Of a stretch of DNA of 64,000 nucleotides, positions 43,287 to 51,686 are shown piece after piece. Location: assembly GCA_016708435.1 (NCBI GenBank), contig JADJFV010000035.1, positions 186,001-250,000 on the forward strand, read 5' to 3'. Below the pieces are notes generated by a model. The model worked only from the letters and a program-made list of their open reading frames with translations. It had not been told where the DNA came from and did not search any database. The DNA is from Leptospiraceae bacterium. GTDB taxonomy: Bacteria > Spirochaetota > Leptospiria > Leptospirales > Leptospiraceae. Every line of letters starts with the position of its first letter. Positions within the stretch are counted from its first letter, which is position 1. A program made the translations under genes and the position numbers.

Positions 43287-44027
43287 TTAAGATAGTTCTA
43301 TAAGCCAGTCTTTAAACGCTGGCCATCTATTTTCTTCAATGATATTATTTAGTGATTCAATATCTAGTTCGTAGTGAGGTGATTCTATTTCAATTATTGT
43401 TTCATCTTCCTTACAAAATAATTTTTCATTTTCCCTTGCGAGCGAAAGAATTATCAATCCCATACCATATCTCTGTGATAATCTTTTAAATTCACGCTTT
43501 GCATCCAAATCAATTTCAGTGACCACTAAATATCTATAATTTGCCCAAGAAGAATTTGCTAGACACTGAAAAAAATATTTTCTTACTTGGCTACGATTAA
43601 CATTCTTTTTTACTTCAAAGCAATAAATATCTTTCCCTTTTCCTATGATTCTAATGAGATTTTTTAATTTAATAGGAAATTCTTTTATTCCTATTAAATC
43701 TGGGTATAACCATTCATTAACCCCTTTTATCCCATTACCTCCGGCTTGCGGAAAATGCTTTGCCTGAATGGATAGTTTTTTACCAAGCCAGCATATAAAC
43801 GGTTCATATAAATCAGTCTCTTTATTAAAAAGCTGTGATAGATATTCAAATTTTTCATCACTCTTTTTTATTTTTCCCTTTTTTAATAAATTATTTAAAC
43901 TAATATTTACAATGTCCTCGGAAATTTTATTTTTTAAATTATTGTTAACTCCTTTAAATATATCATTTTTAGATATAGGATACAGATTATTTTTTAGAAA
44001 AGTATAAATTAATTCTTCTTGTTTCAT
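43287..44027 (-). CDS. HTH–PD-(D/E)XK nuclease-like protein (HrgA/COG2958-like)
   Basis: 246 residues. The first 65 are a winged-helix/HARE-HTH-like region (LIYTFLKNNLYPISKNDIFK, LNNLLKKGKIKKSDEKFEYL). The C-terminal part has nuclease-like motifs: NEWLYPDLIGIKE with D110, then DIYCFEVKK with E138 and K140, and the helix YFFQCLANSSWANYRYLVVT found in HrgA-type proteins. Probably a DNA-cutting effector. It lies two bases after the 186-residue gene and forms a three-gene unit with a ParA-like ATPase. Catalysis is inferred. Confidence 0.78.
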   Translation of the reverse strand: MKQEELIYTFLKNNLYPISKNDIFKGVNNNLKNKISEDIVNISLNNLLKKGKIKKSDEKFEYLSQLFNKETDLYEPFICWLGKKLSIQAKHFPQAGGNGIKGVNEWLYPDLIGIKEFPIKLKNLIRIIGKGKDIYCFEVKKNVNRSQVRKYFFQCLANSSWANYRYLVVTEIDLDAKREFKRLSQRYGMGLIILSLARENEKLFCKEDETIIEIESPHYELDIESLNNIIEENRWPAFKDWLIELS

Positions 44028-44029
44028 TG

Positions 44030-44590
44030 TTATTTTACTTTAACATCAAAGATAGAAATAATTTTTTTACTGTCCTGATAAATAGTAACCCATTCAGTAT
44101 TATTCTTTTTTGCCTGTGAAAGCATAAAAATATTGTCTTTACTTCCTTTAATTCCTTTGGTTAGATTTGCAAATAAACTCATTTCTTTTTTCTCCAATGA
44201 AGATAGTCCATTTATAATGTTTAGACTTTCTTGCAACGATGAAGTTTTTATTTTAGACAATACCTTCGCATACTTCATCGCTTTCTCTTTAAATCTTTTT
44301 TCTGCTTCTTGTAATTGTTCTAGAATTTGTTTTAACTCAAGAATTGTAGTTTTCTTGGATACTTTTGTGATACCTTTTGATTCTATTAAAAATAATCCGA
44401 GAAGATCAGAAGGGATATTGGATTTTAAATCACTTATTTTTAATTTTGCTTTATTTAAAATGATTTGGTTGTAATATTTTTCTAGGATACTACCAAGAGA
44501 AATTATTTCTTGTGTGCTGAGAACTTCTATATTCTCCTTAGATATAAGTTCCAATAATTCTTTAATTCTATATAAATTCATTTTTTCCAT
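44030..44590 (-). CDS. Coiled-coil linker protein of the ParA-nuclease module
   Basis: 186 residues, helical, no membrane segment and no known family. It begins LYRIKELLELISKENIEVLS, has a coiled coil at about 80-115 (LELKQILEQLQEAEKRFKEK) and ends with a beta-rich part (TEWVTIYQDSKKIISIFDVK). It overlaps the ParA-like gene by 13 bases and precedes the nuclease gene by two, so the three products are made in step. By position it may be the adaptor between ATPase and nuclease, as ParB-like or MatP-like partners are for ParA proteins. Confidence 0.72.
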   Translation of the reverse strand: MEKMNLYRIKELLELISKENIEVLSTQEIISLGSILEKYYNQIILNKAKLKISDLKSNIPSDLLGLFLIESKGITKVSKKTTILELKQILEQLQEAEKRFKEKAMKYAKVLSKIKTSSLQESLNIINGLSSLEKKEMSLFANLTKGIKGSKDNIFMLSQAKKNNTEWVTIYQDSKKIISIFDVKVK

Positions 44591-45540
44591 CCTTTTAAGA
44601 TATACTTTCCAATCTCATTTAATCTTCTGCCATTTTCCATATTTGCACTTCCATCATCTATTGGTCTAGAATTTTTGTATGCTGTCAGCACTGATGCAGA
44701 CTTTTTGAGACCCGGAAATATTCCGAATCCACTAATGTATTCTTTTAGATGCTTTTTCCATTTTGTGCTGTATTCATTTTCAATTAAAGAAAAATATTCC
44801 TTATGAACAGTAAGCCTCGTTTCCCAATTATTGTATACTAGACCCCTGAGTTTTCTTTGTTTATTATTAGGATAATTTTTAAACTCTTCAAATCTTTCAG
44901 ATATTTCATTTAGAAGTAATTCCATACCATGCAATGAGATAGAATCAGGCACAATGGGGATTAAAATACTATCACAGTAATAGAGAGCATTTATATTTAG
45001 GAAATTTATATTTGAAGGCGAATCAATTATAATGTAATCATAATTTTCTTCAACATCTTTCAAGCAATCTTCAAGAAAACTATAAATGTAAACAGGATCT
45101 TTTTTAGTTTTGATAGAAACTTTACTATCCTTAAAGCCTCTCTGAAAAATATCAATTTCAATTTTACTCAATTTGGGATGCGATGCTAGTAAATGGAGTG
45201 TTTCATAAGATTGCAAACCTTTTCCGGAAAATATCGGACTTTTTTCATTCATGCCTATAATGACATCTTTTGCGTGTGCAGGAGCCGATCCATCAATTCG
45301 AGTTTTAAAAAGATGATATAAAGTTAACGATGAATTTTGAGCGATATTATTTAAGTAATACTTTTCGCTGAGTAAATAAGTAGAAGCTGACTTTTGAGGA
45401 TCAACATCAACCAATAAAACTCTTACTTGTTTACCTTTAGAGTTAATTTGAAGCGAAAGAGCTGCGGCAAGATTTACAGAAAAAATAGTTTTTCCTACCC
45501 CGCCCTTACTATTAGCTATATGAATTCTATGTGCTGGCAT
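44578..45540 (-). CDS. ParA/Soj-like ATPase
   Basis: 320 residues. Deviant Walker A KGGVGKT at 12-18, the A' motif VLLVDVDPQKSASTYL, and Walker B YDYIIIDSPSNINFLNINAL followed by SILIPIVPDSISLHGMELLL: a ParA/MinD-type ATPase. These form dimers that bind nonspecific DNA and position cargo. No parB gene or parS-like repeats are nearby; instead it leads a unit with a coiled-coil protein and a nuclease. GGAGG is twelve bases before the ATG. A 14-codon open frame with a strong ribosome site lies 35 bases upstream. Plasmid-derived or defence-related origin is plausible. Confidence 0.88.
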   Translation of the reverse strand: MPAHRIHIANSKGGVGKTIFSVNLAAALSLQINSKGKQVRVLLVDVDPQKSASTYLLSEKYYLNNIAQNSSLTLYHLFKTRIDGSAPAHAKDVIIGMNEKSPIFSGKGLQSYETLHLLASHPKLSKIEIDIFQRGFKDSKVSIKTKKDPVYIYSFLEDCLKDVEENYDYIIIDSPSNINFLNINALYYCDSILIPIVPDSISLHGMELLLNEISERFEEFKNYPNNKQRKLRGLVYNNWETRLTVHKEYFSLIENEYSTKWKKHLKEYISGFGIFPGLKKSASVLTAYKNSRPIDDGSANMENGRRLNEIGKYILKGWKK

Positions 45541-45575
45541 ATTACGGTTAATCCCTCCATATTATAATTTTACAT

Positions 45576-45620
45576 CTAATAATTTCTATAGATTTTTTCT
45601 TTTGAAATTACTTTTTCCAT
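45576..45620 (-). CDS. Possible 14-residue leader peptide or gene remnant
   Basis: ATG at 45618-45620 preceded by AAAAAGGAG seven bases upstream, the best ribosome site in this region, begins MEKVISKEKIYRNY and stops at 45576. Such a strong site for so short a frame suggests either a regulatory leader peptide for the ParA module or the start of a gene lost by deletion. Confidence 0.35.
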   Translation of the reverse strand: MEKVISKEKIYRNY

Positions 45621-45715
45621 CTCAATTCTCCTTTTTATTCTCTGGAGCTTAGCTTAATTTTGCTACCCTAAAATTCCGGTTTCATCTGAACTGGAATACT
45701 TTAATTTAAAAACTT

Positions 45716-46687
45716 TTAATCAATCTTATGTTTAGGATTTCGATAATATTGTAACTCTAGATCATACATTGGCTGTAATCTAGACTTAATTTCTCCAATT
45801 TCTTTTGTAATGGAATTTTCTTTATTCATGGCATCCTCATACTTTTCATTATTTAATTTTATTCGATTTATTTCTTCCTTACTAATTTGATTCTTTGGAG
45901 GGTTCTTTGAATAGAAGTTAAAATATCTTTTCTGACCGTTCTTCATTACAAAAGGCACTTCCCCATGAAAATACATTTCTGTGATTAATAACATTGGCAT
46001 TTGTGTAACGACTAAATCTTCTCTACTAATGATATAATAATTTTTACTTATTATCGCTCCATCAGTATTAAAATTACCATTATCAGGAACTGCAAGTCCA
46101 TACATGTAAATTTCATTCTCACCTTTAGAGTCAATTTCACAATATAGTTTAAAAGTTTTTAATGTTTTTTTATTCCTTTCTACAATTTTTTCCAATTCCA
46201 TTCTTTCATCTTGTATATGTAATAGTTCTTCTTCTCTTTGCTCCAAACGATTCATTAAATTTGCATTTTCTAATCTAAGTGAGTCGATTCTCTTTTTTAA
46301 ATCTTTGAAGTATTTAATTTCATTTTTGAAAGGTGGAAGATTGCTGCCACATACGTGTGAGTAGTGCATTATAAAATCCGAATAGTCATTATAATTATTT
46401 ATTTCGGAAACTGCATTTTGAGCCACATTTAAAGGTTCCTTGTGAGGAATAAAAACAATTCCGACTTTACTCTCTGAAAAAATATATTCTAAACCTTTTC
46501 TGTTATCAATTGTTTGTTTTCTTTTTAATAAAACACTTAGCACCTTTCTATTTCCTTCATTCATTATATTGCTTTCAGGAATATTTTTTAAATTACCAAA
46601 ATTAGGGCAAGCATCACTATTTTTCATCGGTGAAGAAGTGCTACATTTTAAAAGTAATACTAAGGATAATATAATGATTTTTTTCAC
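45716..46687 (-). CDS. Coiled-coil lipoprotein
   Basis: 323 residues starting with GTG. Signal peptide KKIIILSLVLLLKC with a relaxed lipobox (Cys15). A central coiled coil spans about 128-168 (LKKRIDSLRLENANLMNRLE, QREEELLHIQDERMELEKIV), followed by a beta-rich domain (YCEIDSKGENEIYMYGLAVP, EMYFHGEVPFVMKNGQKRYF) and another helical tail. No known family. Expected in the envelope. It is upstream of, but 95 bases apart from, the leader of the ParA module, so a link between them is uncertain. Confidence 0.72.
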   Translation of the reverse strand: MKKIIILSLVLLLKCSTSSPMKNSDACPNFGNLKNIPESNIMNEGNRKVLSVLLKRKQTIDNRKGLEYIFSESKVGIVFIPHKEPLNVAQNAVSEINNYNDYSDFIMHYSHVCGSNLPPFKNEIKYFKDLKKRIDSLRLENANLMNRLEQREEELLHIQDERMELEKIVERNKKTLKTFKLYCEIDSKGENEIYMYGLAVPDNGNFNTDGAIISKNYYIISREDLVVTQMPMLLITEMYFHGEVPFVMKNGQKRYFNFYSKNPPKNQISKEEINRIKLNNEKYEDAMNKENSITKEIGEIKSRLQPMYDLELQYYRNPKHKID

Positions 46688-47121
46688 AGTATTCAGTATG
46701 TTTAGCTATTATTAACATATGTCAACTATTAATTTGATTTTTTTTTCTAGGAATTTACCGGATCTTCTTTAATCCAAAAAATCTGATTAAATGTATTCGT
46801 TCTAAATTCAAGGATTAGAACATAAGGACTAATTGTCTGCAAACAATAAAAGGCTTACTTGCTGTGTAAGAAATTTTCATTGAACAATGATTATCTATCA
46901 TAATAGAGGATTGCCTTCGTTTTCTGTTGAAATTAGATACAAAAAACCTTATTACCATCATTCAATATTACACATTGATAAGCTCTCGCGAAGGTTAACT
47001 TTGAGAGAGCATTTGGAAGAAAAAAGAATAGTGAAGGAAAACAAAAAATAGTCAATCCCAACAACATCGAGGATGTTTTTAAAAATCCCGATTTTTTACC
47101 CCTACCCAATACCTACCTTCC
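46688..47121. other. Intergenic stretch, no firm feature
   Basis: A 54-codon plus-strand frame (46887-47051) has no ribosome site and no recognisable product. No RNA gene or riboswitch was seen. The stretch leads into the 12-bp repeat array. Confidence 0.4.
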
Positions 47122-47238
47122 GATACATCAAAGACACTATCTATGATACTATCAAGGATACTATCAAAAATACTGTTTTCGCCTTTTTGAGTATGTTTGA
47201 TAGAAGACCTGACAGTGTAATTGATAGTAACATAGATG
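47122..47238. repeat. 12-bp-period repeat array, locus 2
   Basis: Units CACTATCTATGA, TACTATCAAGGA and TACTATCAAAAA follow one another from 47135. After a spacer the same type of unit returns in inverse orientation (GTTTGATAGAAG, TTGATAGTAACATAG). It shares GATACATCAA with the array at 20380. A plus-strand frame across it would read KDTIYDTIKDTIKNT, which reflects the period rather than a real protein. Confidence 0.75.
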
Positions 47239-47344
47239 CATCGTCAATAAGAATCATCCAGAAGCTAAAAACACGGATAACCTTAAAATCCCAAACCTTC
47301 TATCGGTGTCCATCGGTGGTAATCTTTGAAAGTTTTCTCTAACC

Positions 47345-47505
47345 TGCTAGCAATGTCATTAAGTTAAGAAAAACCAAGAAAAATTTAACCACGAAGGGCA
47401 CGAAGAACGCGAAGAAAAGACAGGATTTCTTCATAAACCCCTTCGTGAACTTCGTGCTCTTCGTGGTGAAAAATTCTTATCTTAATGACATTGAACGTGC
47501 TAGCA
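47345..47505. mobile_element. MITE-like palindromic element (CACGAAG core), second copy
   Basis: TGCTAGCA at 47345-47352 and 47498-47505 are direct copies flanking inverted arms AATGTCATTAAGTTAAG and CTTATCTTAATGACATT. The core is the CCACGAAGGGCACGAAG...CTTCGTGGTG hairpin, oriented opposite to the copy at 41884. Different flanks but the same element, so movement is the natural explanation. Confidence 0.8.
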
Positions 47506-47601
47506 TCCGACACACTATTATTACCTAACAGGAAAAAGAGTGGAATTTATTTACAACAAATGATTTATTGAGTCGATTGGACATAATGGGGAATAATTGA
47601 A

Positions 47602-48237
47602 ATGATAAGCCAGGAAATTGATTACTATGAGGACATGAAATACCAAGATTTTCTTTTGTCTTCTAGACGAAAAATAATTTGCCCTCATGAAAAAATCATG
47701 AAGTATATTGAAATCAAAGACGCGATGAATGTGGCTGATTTTGGAATGGGAAAAGGTTTTTTCATTCACCATTTGAAAAAGAAAATGGATAAAGATGCAC
47801 ATCTCTGGGGAATTGACTACCAACAAGAACTCTTGGACTTGGTGTTGAAGAGGAAAGTAGAAGAGAGTATCGCAAACTTCACTGTAGTTCATATTGATAA
47901 AACAGAACATCCGCTTTTACCAAATTGGATTCCTTTGCCAGATGTAATATTTACAGCGATGTGTCTTTCTACTTTTCCTGATCCTGGATTTGCAATGGAT
48001 GGACTCATTCGTTCTATGAAGCCAGAAGGTAGACTTTTTGTGATTGATTGGGCTAAGGTCGAGTTTCCGGAAGGTCCTGCTATTAAAGATAAAATTTCTT
48101 TCGACAAAATGAAATATCTAGCAGAGTATCATAAACTCAAAGTTGTAAATGCATTTACAGTCAATGAGTTTGTATATGGAATGGAAATTGTTGCAGGTCC
48201 TGAATTTAAAACACAGTTTTATGATTATAGGGAGTAG
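47602..48237 (+). CDS. SAM-dependent methyltransferase, class I
   Basis: 211 residues. The SAM-binding motif is VADFGMGKGFFIHHLK, followed by LWGIDYQQELLDLV (acidic residue for ribose) and the later motif MKPEGRLFVIDW. The substrate is not evident; the layout is that of small-molecule methyltransferases. It lies two bases before the CoA-binding gene and leads an apparent operon with it and the FapA-domain gene. Confidence 0.85.
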   Translation: MISQEIDYYEDMKYQDFLLSSRRKIICPHEKIMKYIEIKDAMNVADFGMGKGFFIHHLKKKMDKDAHLWGIDYQQELLDLVLKRKVEESIANFTVVHIDKTEHPLLPNWIPLPDVIFTAMCLSTFPDPGFAMDGLIRSMKPEGRLFVIDWAKVEFPEGPAIKDKISFDKMKYLAEYHKLKVVNAFTVNEFVYGMEIVAGPEFKTQFYDYRE

Positions 48238-48239
48238 AC

Positions 48240-48632
48240 ATGAAAGAAAATAGAATCCTCGAATTATTAAATCAGAAAGATTGCACCATTGCGATTATTG
48301 GAGCGACTAACGACTCTAGCAAATATGGCAATATCATTTATAAAGATTTAAAAAGAAAAAATAGAAAGGTTTACGGCATTAATCCCCGCGCGACAACGAT
48401 TGATGGGGATAAGGCGTATCATGCGCTAGGTGATCTTGGTTTTATTCCTGATATCATTGATATGGTTGTTCCTCCTAAGATTGGACTACAAACTATCAAA
48501 GAAGCAGTGGCTAATGGCTACGATAATTTCTGGTTACAACCAGGTGCGGAAAGTGATGAAATCATTCAATACTTAGAAGACAATAAAAAAAACTACCTGG
48601 CTCATGCTTGCGTTATGGTAGAGTGCAGGTAG
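48240..48632 (+). CDS. CoA-binding domain protein (YccU-like)
   Basis: 130 residues covering one Rossmann-type CoA_binding_2 domain. Seen: IAIIGATNDSSKYGNIIYKD at the start, KVYGINPRATTIDGDKAYHA, then IDMVVPPKIGLQTIKEAVAN and the end NYLAHACVMVECR. Such proteins bind CoA or related nucleotides, precise function unknown. Between the methyltransferase (two bases) and FapA-domain genes (nine bases). Confidence 0.9.
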   Translation: MKENRILELLNQKDCTIAIIGATNDSSKYGNIIYKDLKRKNRKVYGINPRATTIDGDKAYHALGDLGFIPDIIDMVVPPKIGLQTIKEAVANGYDNFWLQPGAESDEIIQYLEDNKKNYLAHACVMVECR

Positions 48633-48641
48633 AGGCAAATT

Positions 48642-50312
48642 ATGAGTAACTTCACTGAGTCCATATTAAATGAACTTGAGAACAAAGAAAACGGTTCCTT
48701 TCAAATCAAGAACGAAAACAATCATGCAGTTCTTGCTGTGTTTAAGCCCGGAAAGAATGGTAGACATGTCACCAGACAGGATGTATTTCAAAGGTTAAAG
48801 CTTTTTAATATTGATGGGTATGATAGAGCACAGGTAGAAGTTATTGTTGCCAATGCGGATGGAAGAGACCATCAGATTGCCGTTTGGACTGGTGGAAATC
48901 CAGTTGATTCTAAATTAGAATTAGAAGTTACTCCTGATAAGATGCAGGCATATATCATTGTTTATCCGGCGCTTCATGGAGGAAAGACTTTACGAAAAGA
49001 AGAAGTCGTTGAATCCTTGCGGACAAACGGTGTTATCTTCGGACTCAAAGAAGAAGTAATCGCTCACTTGCTTGACAATCAAAAGTTTTTCATGAAGACT
49101 CTTGTTGCAGAAGGAATTGCTCCAACTCCAAGTCTAAACGGATATATAAAAGTTTTATTTGAGCCTCATAATAAACCAAATCTTCATGAAGATGCTCATG
49201 GAAGAGTTGATTTCAAAGATATTCAAGTCATTAAGAATACAAAGCAAGGGGATGTCTTAGCAGAGAAAATGGATCCAAAGATTGGAACTGCGGGTAAGAA
49301 TATTTTTAGCGAAGAGGTATTACTTGAAAAACCCTTAGAGGGAGAATGGAAAGTAGGGGCTAATTGCAAGTTGTCGGATGATTCTAAGAAGCTATTAGCG
49401 TTAATACCGGGAAGACCTATTCTTGAAAGAGATGGAACGATTCGTGTGGATGAAGTTTGCTATTTAGAGAACGTAGATTATTCTACGGGTAATGTTGATT
49501 TTCCGGGAACGATCATTGTAGATGGAACGGTAGCGGATAATTTTACTCTCCGCACAAAAGGCTCTCTCATGATTAAGAAAAGTGTTGGTAGAGTATTTTT
49601 ATATGCCGAGAGAGACATTGTATTATCCGGAGGGGTTATGGGACGAAACGGTGGAGTCATAGAATCCAAGGCAGACGTATATGCAAGGTTTGTAGAGCAG
49701 GGAAATATTAGAGCCGGTAAAAGCATATTCATCGAAGAAGCATCTCTTCACTCTGAACTTGTAGCAGGGGATTCGATTACAATTAAAGGGGGAAGAGGAG
49801 AATTGATCGGAGGAGAAGCCATTGCCGGGAAAATGATTTCTGTCAGTAAACTAGGCGCGGTAGTGGAAACGAGAACAGAGTTAATTGTTGGTTTGCCTCC
49901 CGAAATTTTAGATGAATTAAGAAAGATGAAAGAAGAAATTGCTTCTCACGCGGATGTTCTAAAAAAAGTAAAGCAAAGCATGGCAAGACTCATTGATCCT
50001 AAAAAAGAAAACACTCCAGACGAGAAGCAAATGCTCCTTAAACTCTATGAGGTAGAAAAAAAATATATAGACCTACTTGCCAATACAAAGACTCAATATG
50101 AAACGTTAGTCGTAAGTTATGAGCCTGAAGCCTCTGCCTATGTAGAGATTGAGAAAAATTTATTTCCAAAAGTAAGCGTCAATTTAGGAAAAGGAAAAAT
50201 CTATAACTCTGAGCTAAAAAATTATAATGGTCACTGTTTTATCTATAATAACGATGAGGGAATTCCTTCTAGAACATCTCTACCACCTAAAAAGAAGGAT
50301 AATAAGGAGTAA
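48642..50312 (+). CDS. FapA (flagellar assembly protein A, DUF342) domain protein
   Basis: 556 residues. The central DUF342/FapA beta-helix region is clear: VEVTPDKMQAYIIVYPALHG, LLDNQKFFMKTLVAEGIAPT, PGTIIVDGTVADNFTLRTKG, AERDIVLSGGVMGRNGGVIE and EASLHSELVAGDSITIKGGR. A coiled coil follows at about 425-500. The family is linked to flagellar assembly or polar positioning in some bacteria and is widespread in spirochaetes. No other flagellar gene is in the window. Confidence 0.88.
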   Translation: MSNFTESILNELENKENGSFQIKNENNHAVLAVFKPGKNGRHVTRQDVFQRLKLFNIDGYDRAQVEVIVANADGRDHQIAVWTGGNPVDSKLELEVTPDKMQAYIIVYPALHGGKTLRKEEVVESLRTNGVIFGLKEEVIAHLLDNQKFFMKTLVAEGIAPTPSLNGYIKVLFEPHNKPNLHEDAHGRVDFKDIQVIKNTKQGDVLAEKMDPKIGTAGKNIFSEEVLLEKPLEGEWKVGANCKLSDDSKKLLALIPGRPILERDGTIRVDEVCYLENVDYSTGNVDFPGTIIVDGTVADNFTLRTKGSLMIKKSVGRVFLYAERDIVLSGGVMGRNGGVIESKADVYARFVEQGNIRAGKSIFIEEASLHSELVAGDSITIKGGRGELIGGEAIAGKMISVSKLGAVVETRTELIVGLPPEILDELRKMKEEIASHADVLKKVKQSMARLIDPKKENTPDEKQMLLKLYEVEKKYIDLLANTKTQYETLVVSYEPEASAYVEIEKNLFPKVSVNLGKGKIYNSELKNYNGHCFIYNNDEGIPSRTSLPPKKKDNKE

Positions 50313-50345
50313 CTGTTGAAGGACTCAAAGGGAAATATCTAAACT

Positions 50346-51638
50346 ATGAAGCTATCCATTTCACTCTTTTCCATTCTATTCTTTCAGTCGTGCATTTCTT
50401 TCTTTCTGGATGCACTATCCCCTGAAAAATCCAAATACAGTTTCGGTTTTATGGATAGGACTGGAAAAGTCTTGATATTGCAAGAATACGAAGGGGCAGA
50501 TAGATTTAGTCATGGACTTGCGCCCGTAAAAAAAAATGGACTTTGGGGATACATTGATACTAAGGGGATAGTTGTAATTCCATTCCAATTCCAATCCGCA
50601 AAGCCTTTTTCCGACAATCTAGAATTAGCCCCAGTTGAAAAATTCGATGCAGGTGAGAAGGCATGGGGTTATATTGATCTAAAGGGTAATTGGATTATAC
50701 CCCCGTCTTATTATAATGCGACTCCCTTTTATGATGGAGTAGCGGAGGTAGCCACAGAAAAATTTAAATACAAATCTGTTTCCAAAAGATACGATAAATA
50801 CTTTCTTACCAAAGATAAAAAATATATTTATCATAATGGCTTGTATTCGTATGGTTCAGGTCCGGGAAGATTTTCAGAAGGATTAATGCCTTCTTGTAAA
50901 GATGGGAAATGGGGATTTAAAGACAGTAGTAATAAATGGATCATTGAGCCTAAGTATACAATTGTAGGAAATTTTGAAAATGGACTTGCCCGTGTGCAGC
51001 TAACAAAGCCTAACCCCTATAATGATTGTGAATGGATTTCAGAAGAAGAGCCGAGTGGACTTTGGGGTTATATAGATAAATCAGGAAAAGAAGTTATACC
51101 ATTAAAATTTAAAGCGGCAAGTAACTTTAGCAAAGAGGGATTGGCACTTGTAGATGATATGTTTGCAGCAAGGACATTTCAACGAGGGACTGTCTTTTCA
51201 CGTTATTTCATTAACCGAGATGGAAACAAAGCATTTGATTTAAGTTTCCAAAAAGCAGAACCTTTCTCTGATTTTGGATATACGATAGTAGGTCAGGATG
51301 AAAAAAATACTTTAAACATCGAACCAAATAAAACTGCTTTTATAGATAAGTCAGGTAAGAAAAAAGAATTTATCCTAGGAAGTGGAGAAGAAATTTTCAA
51401 TCTACGAATGGGAACAAACGAGATGTTTCGAGTTACCATACAAATTAAGCCTGATCCAAACAAATACGAGCATAAATATGTTAGCCGCTACTATTCTTCC
51501 AAAGATTTAACTCAGAGTATTTCGCAAGACTTCCCTCCTTGCTTTGGTTCCTTTGCATCTCCTCCGAACTGTATGTCTGATAACTTCTATGAAGGTCTTG
51601 CATGGATTGCAAAAGAAGCACCCGATAGTAATAAATGA
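50346..51638 (+). CDS. WG-repeat lipoprotein
   Basis: 430 residues. Signal peptide with lipobox FFQSC (Cys16). The body contains about six WG/KWG repeats: KNGLWGYIDTKGIVVIPFQF, AWGYIDLKGNWIIPPSYYNA, KWGFKDSSNKWIIEPKYTIV and LWGYIDKSGKEVIPLKFKAA are the clearest. These form beta-strands, and the family is usually surface or envelope located. Function unknown. It stands between the FapA-domain and cyclase genes on the same strand. Confidence 0.92.
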   Translation: MKLSISLFSILFFQSCISFFLDALSPEKSKYSFGFMDRTGKVLILQEYEGADRFSHGLAPVKKNGLWGYIDTKGIVVIPFQFQSAKPFSDNLELAPVEKFDAGEKAWGYIDLKGNWIIPPSYYNATPFYDGVAEVATEKFKYKSVSKRYDKYFLTKDKKYIYHNGLYSYGSGPGRFSEGLMPSCKDGKWGFKDSSNKWIIEPKYTIVGNFENGLARVQLTKPNPYNDCEWISEEEPSGLWGYIDKSGKEVIPLKFKAASNFSKEGLALVDDMFAARTFQRGTVFSRYFINRDGNKAFDLSFQKAEPFSDFGYTIVGQDEKNTLNIEPNKTAFIDKSGKKKEFILGSGEEIFNLRMGTNEMFRVTIQIKPDPNKYEHKYVSRYYSSKDLTQSISQDFPPCFGSFASPPNCMSDNFYEGLAWIAKEAPDSNK

Positions 51639-51686
51639 TATTTTAGTTTTGACTAAAAAGCGTGTAGAAAAGGAAATATACAAACT

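Noticed and set aside
46887..47051. 54-codon plus-strand frame
   Set aside because: No ribosome site, no recognisable product, and composition like the surrounding intergenic DNA.
47073..47342. Protein with KDTI repeats across the 12-bp array
   Set aside because: The periodic amino acids follow from the 12-base DNA period; no ribosome site, and the frame runs on through unrelated sequence.
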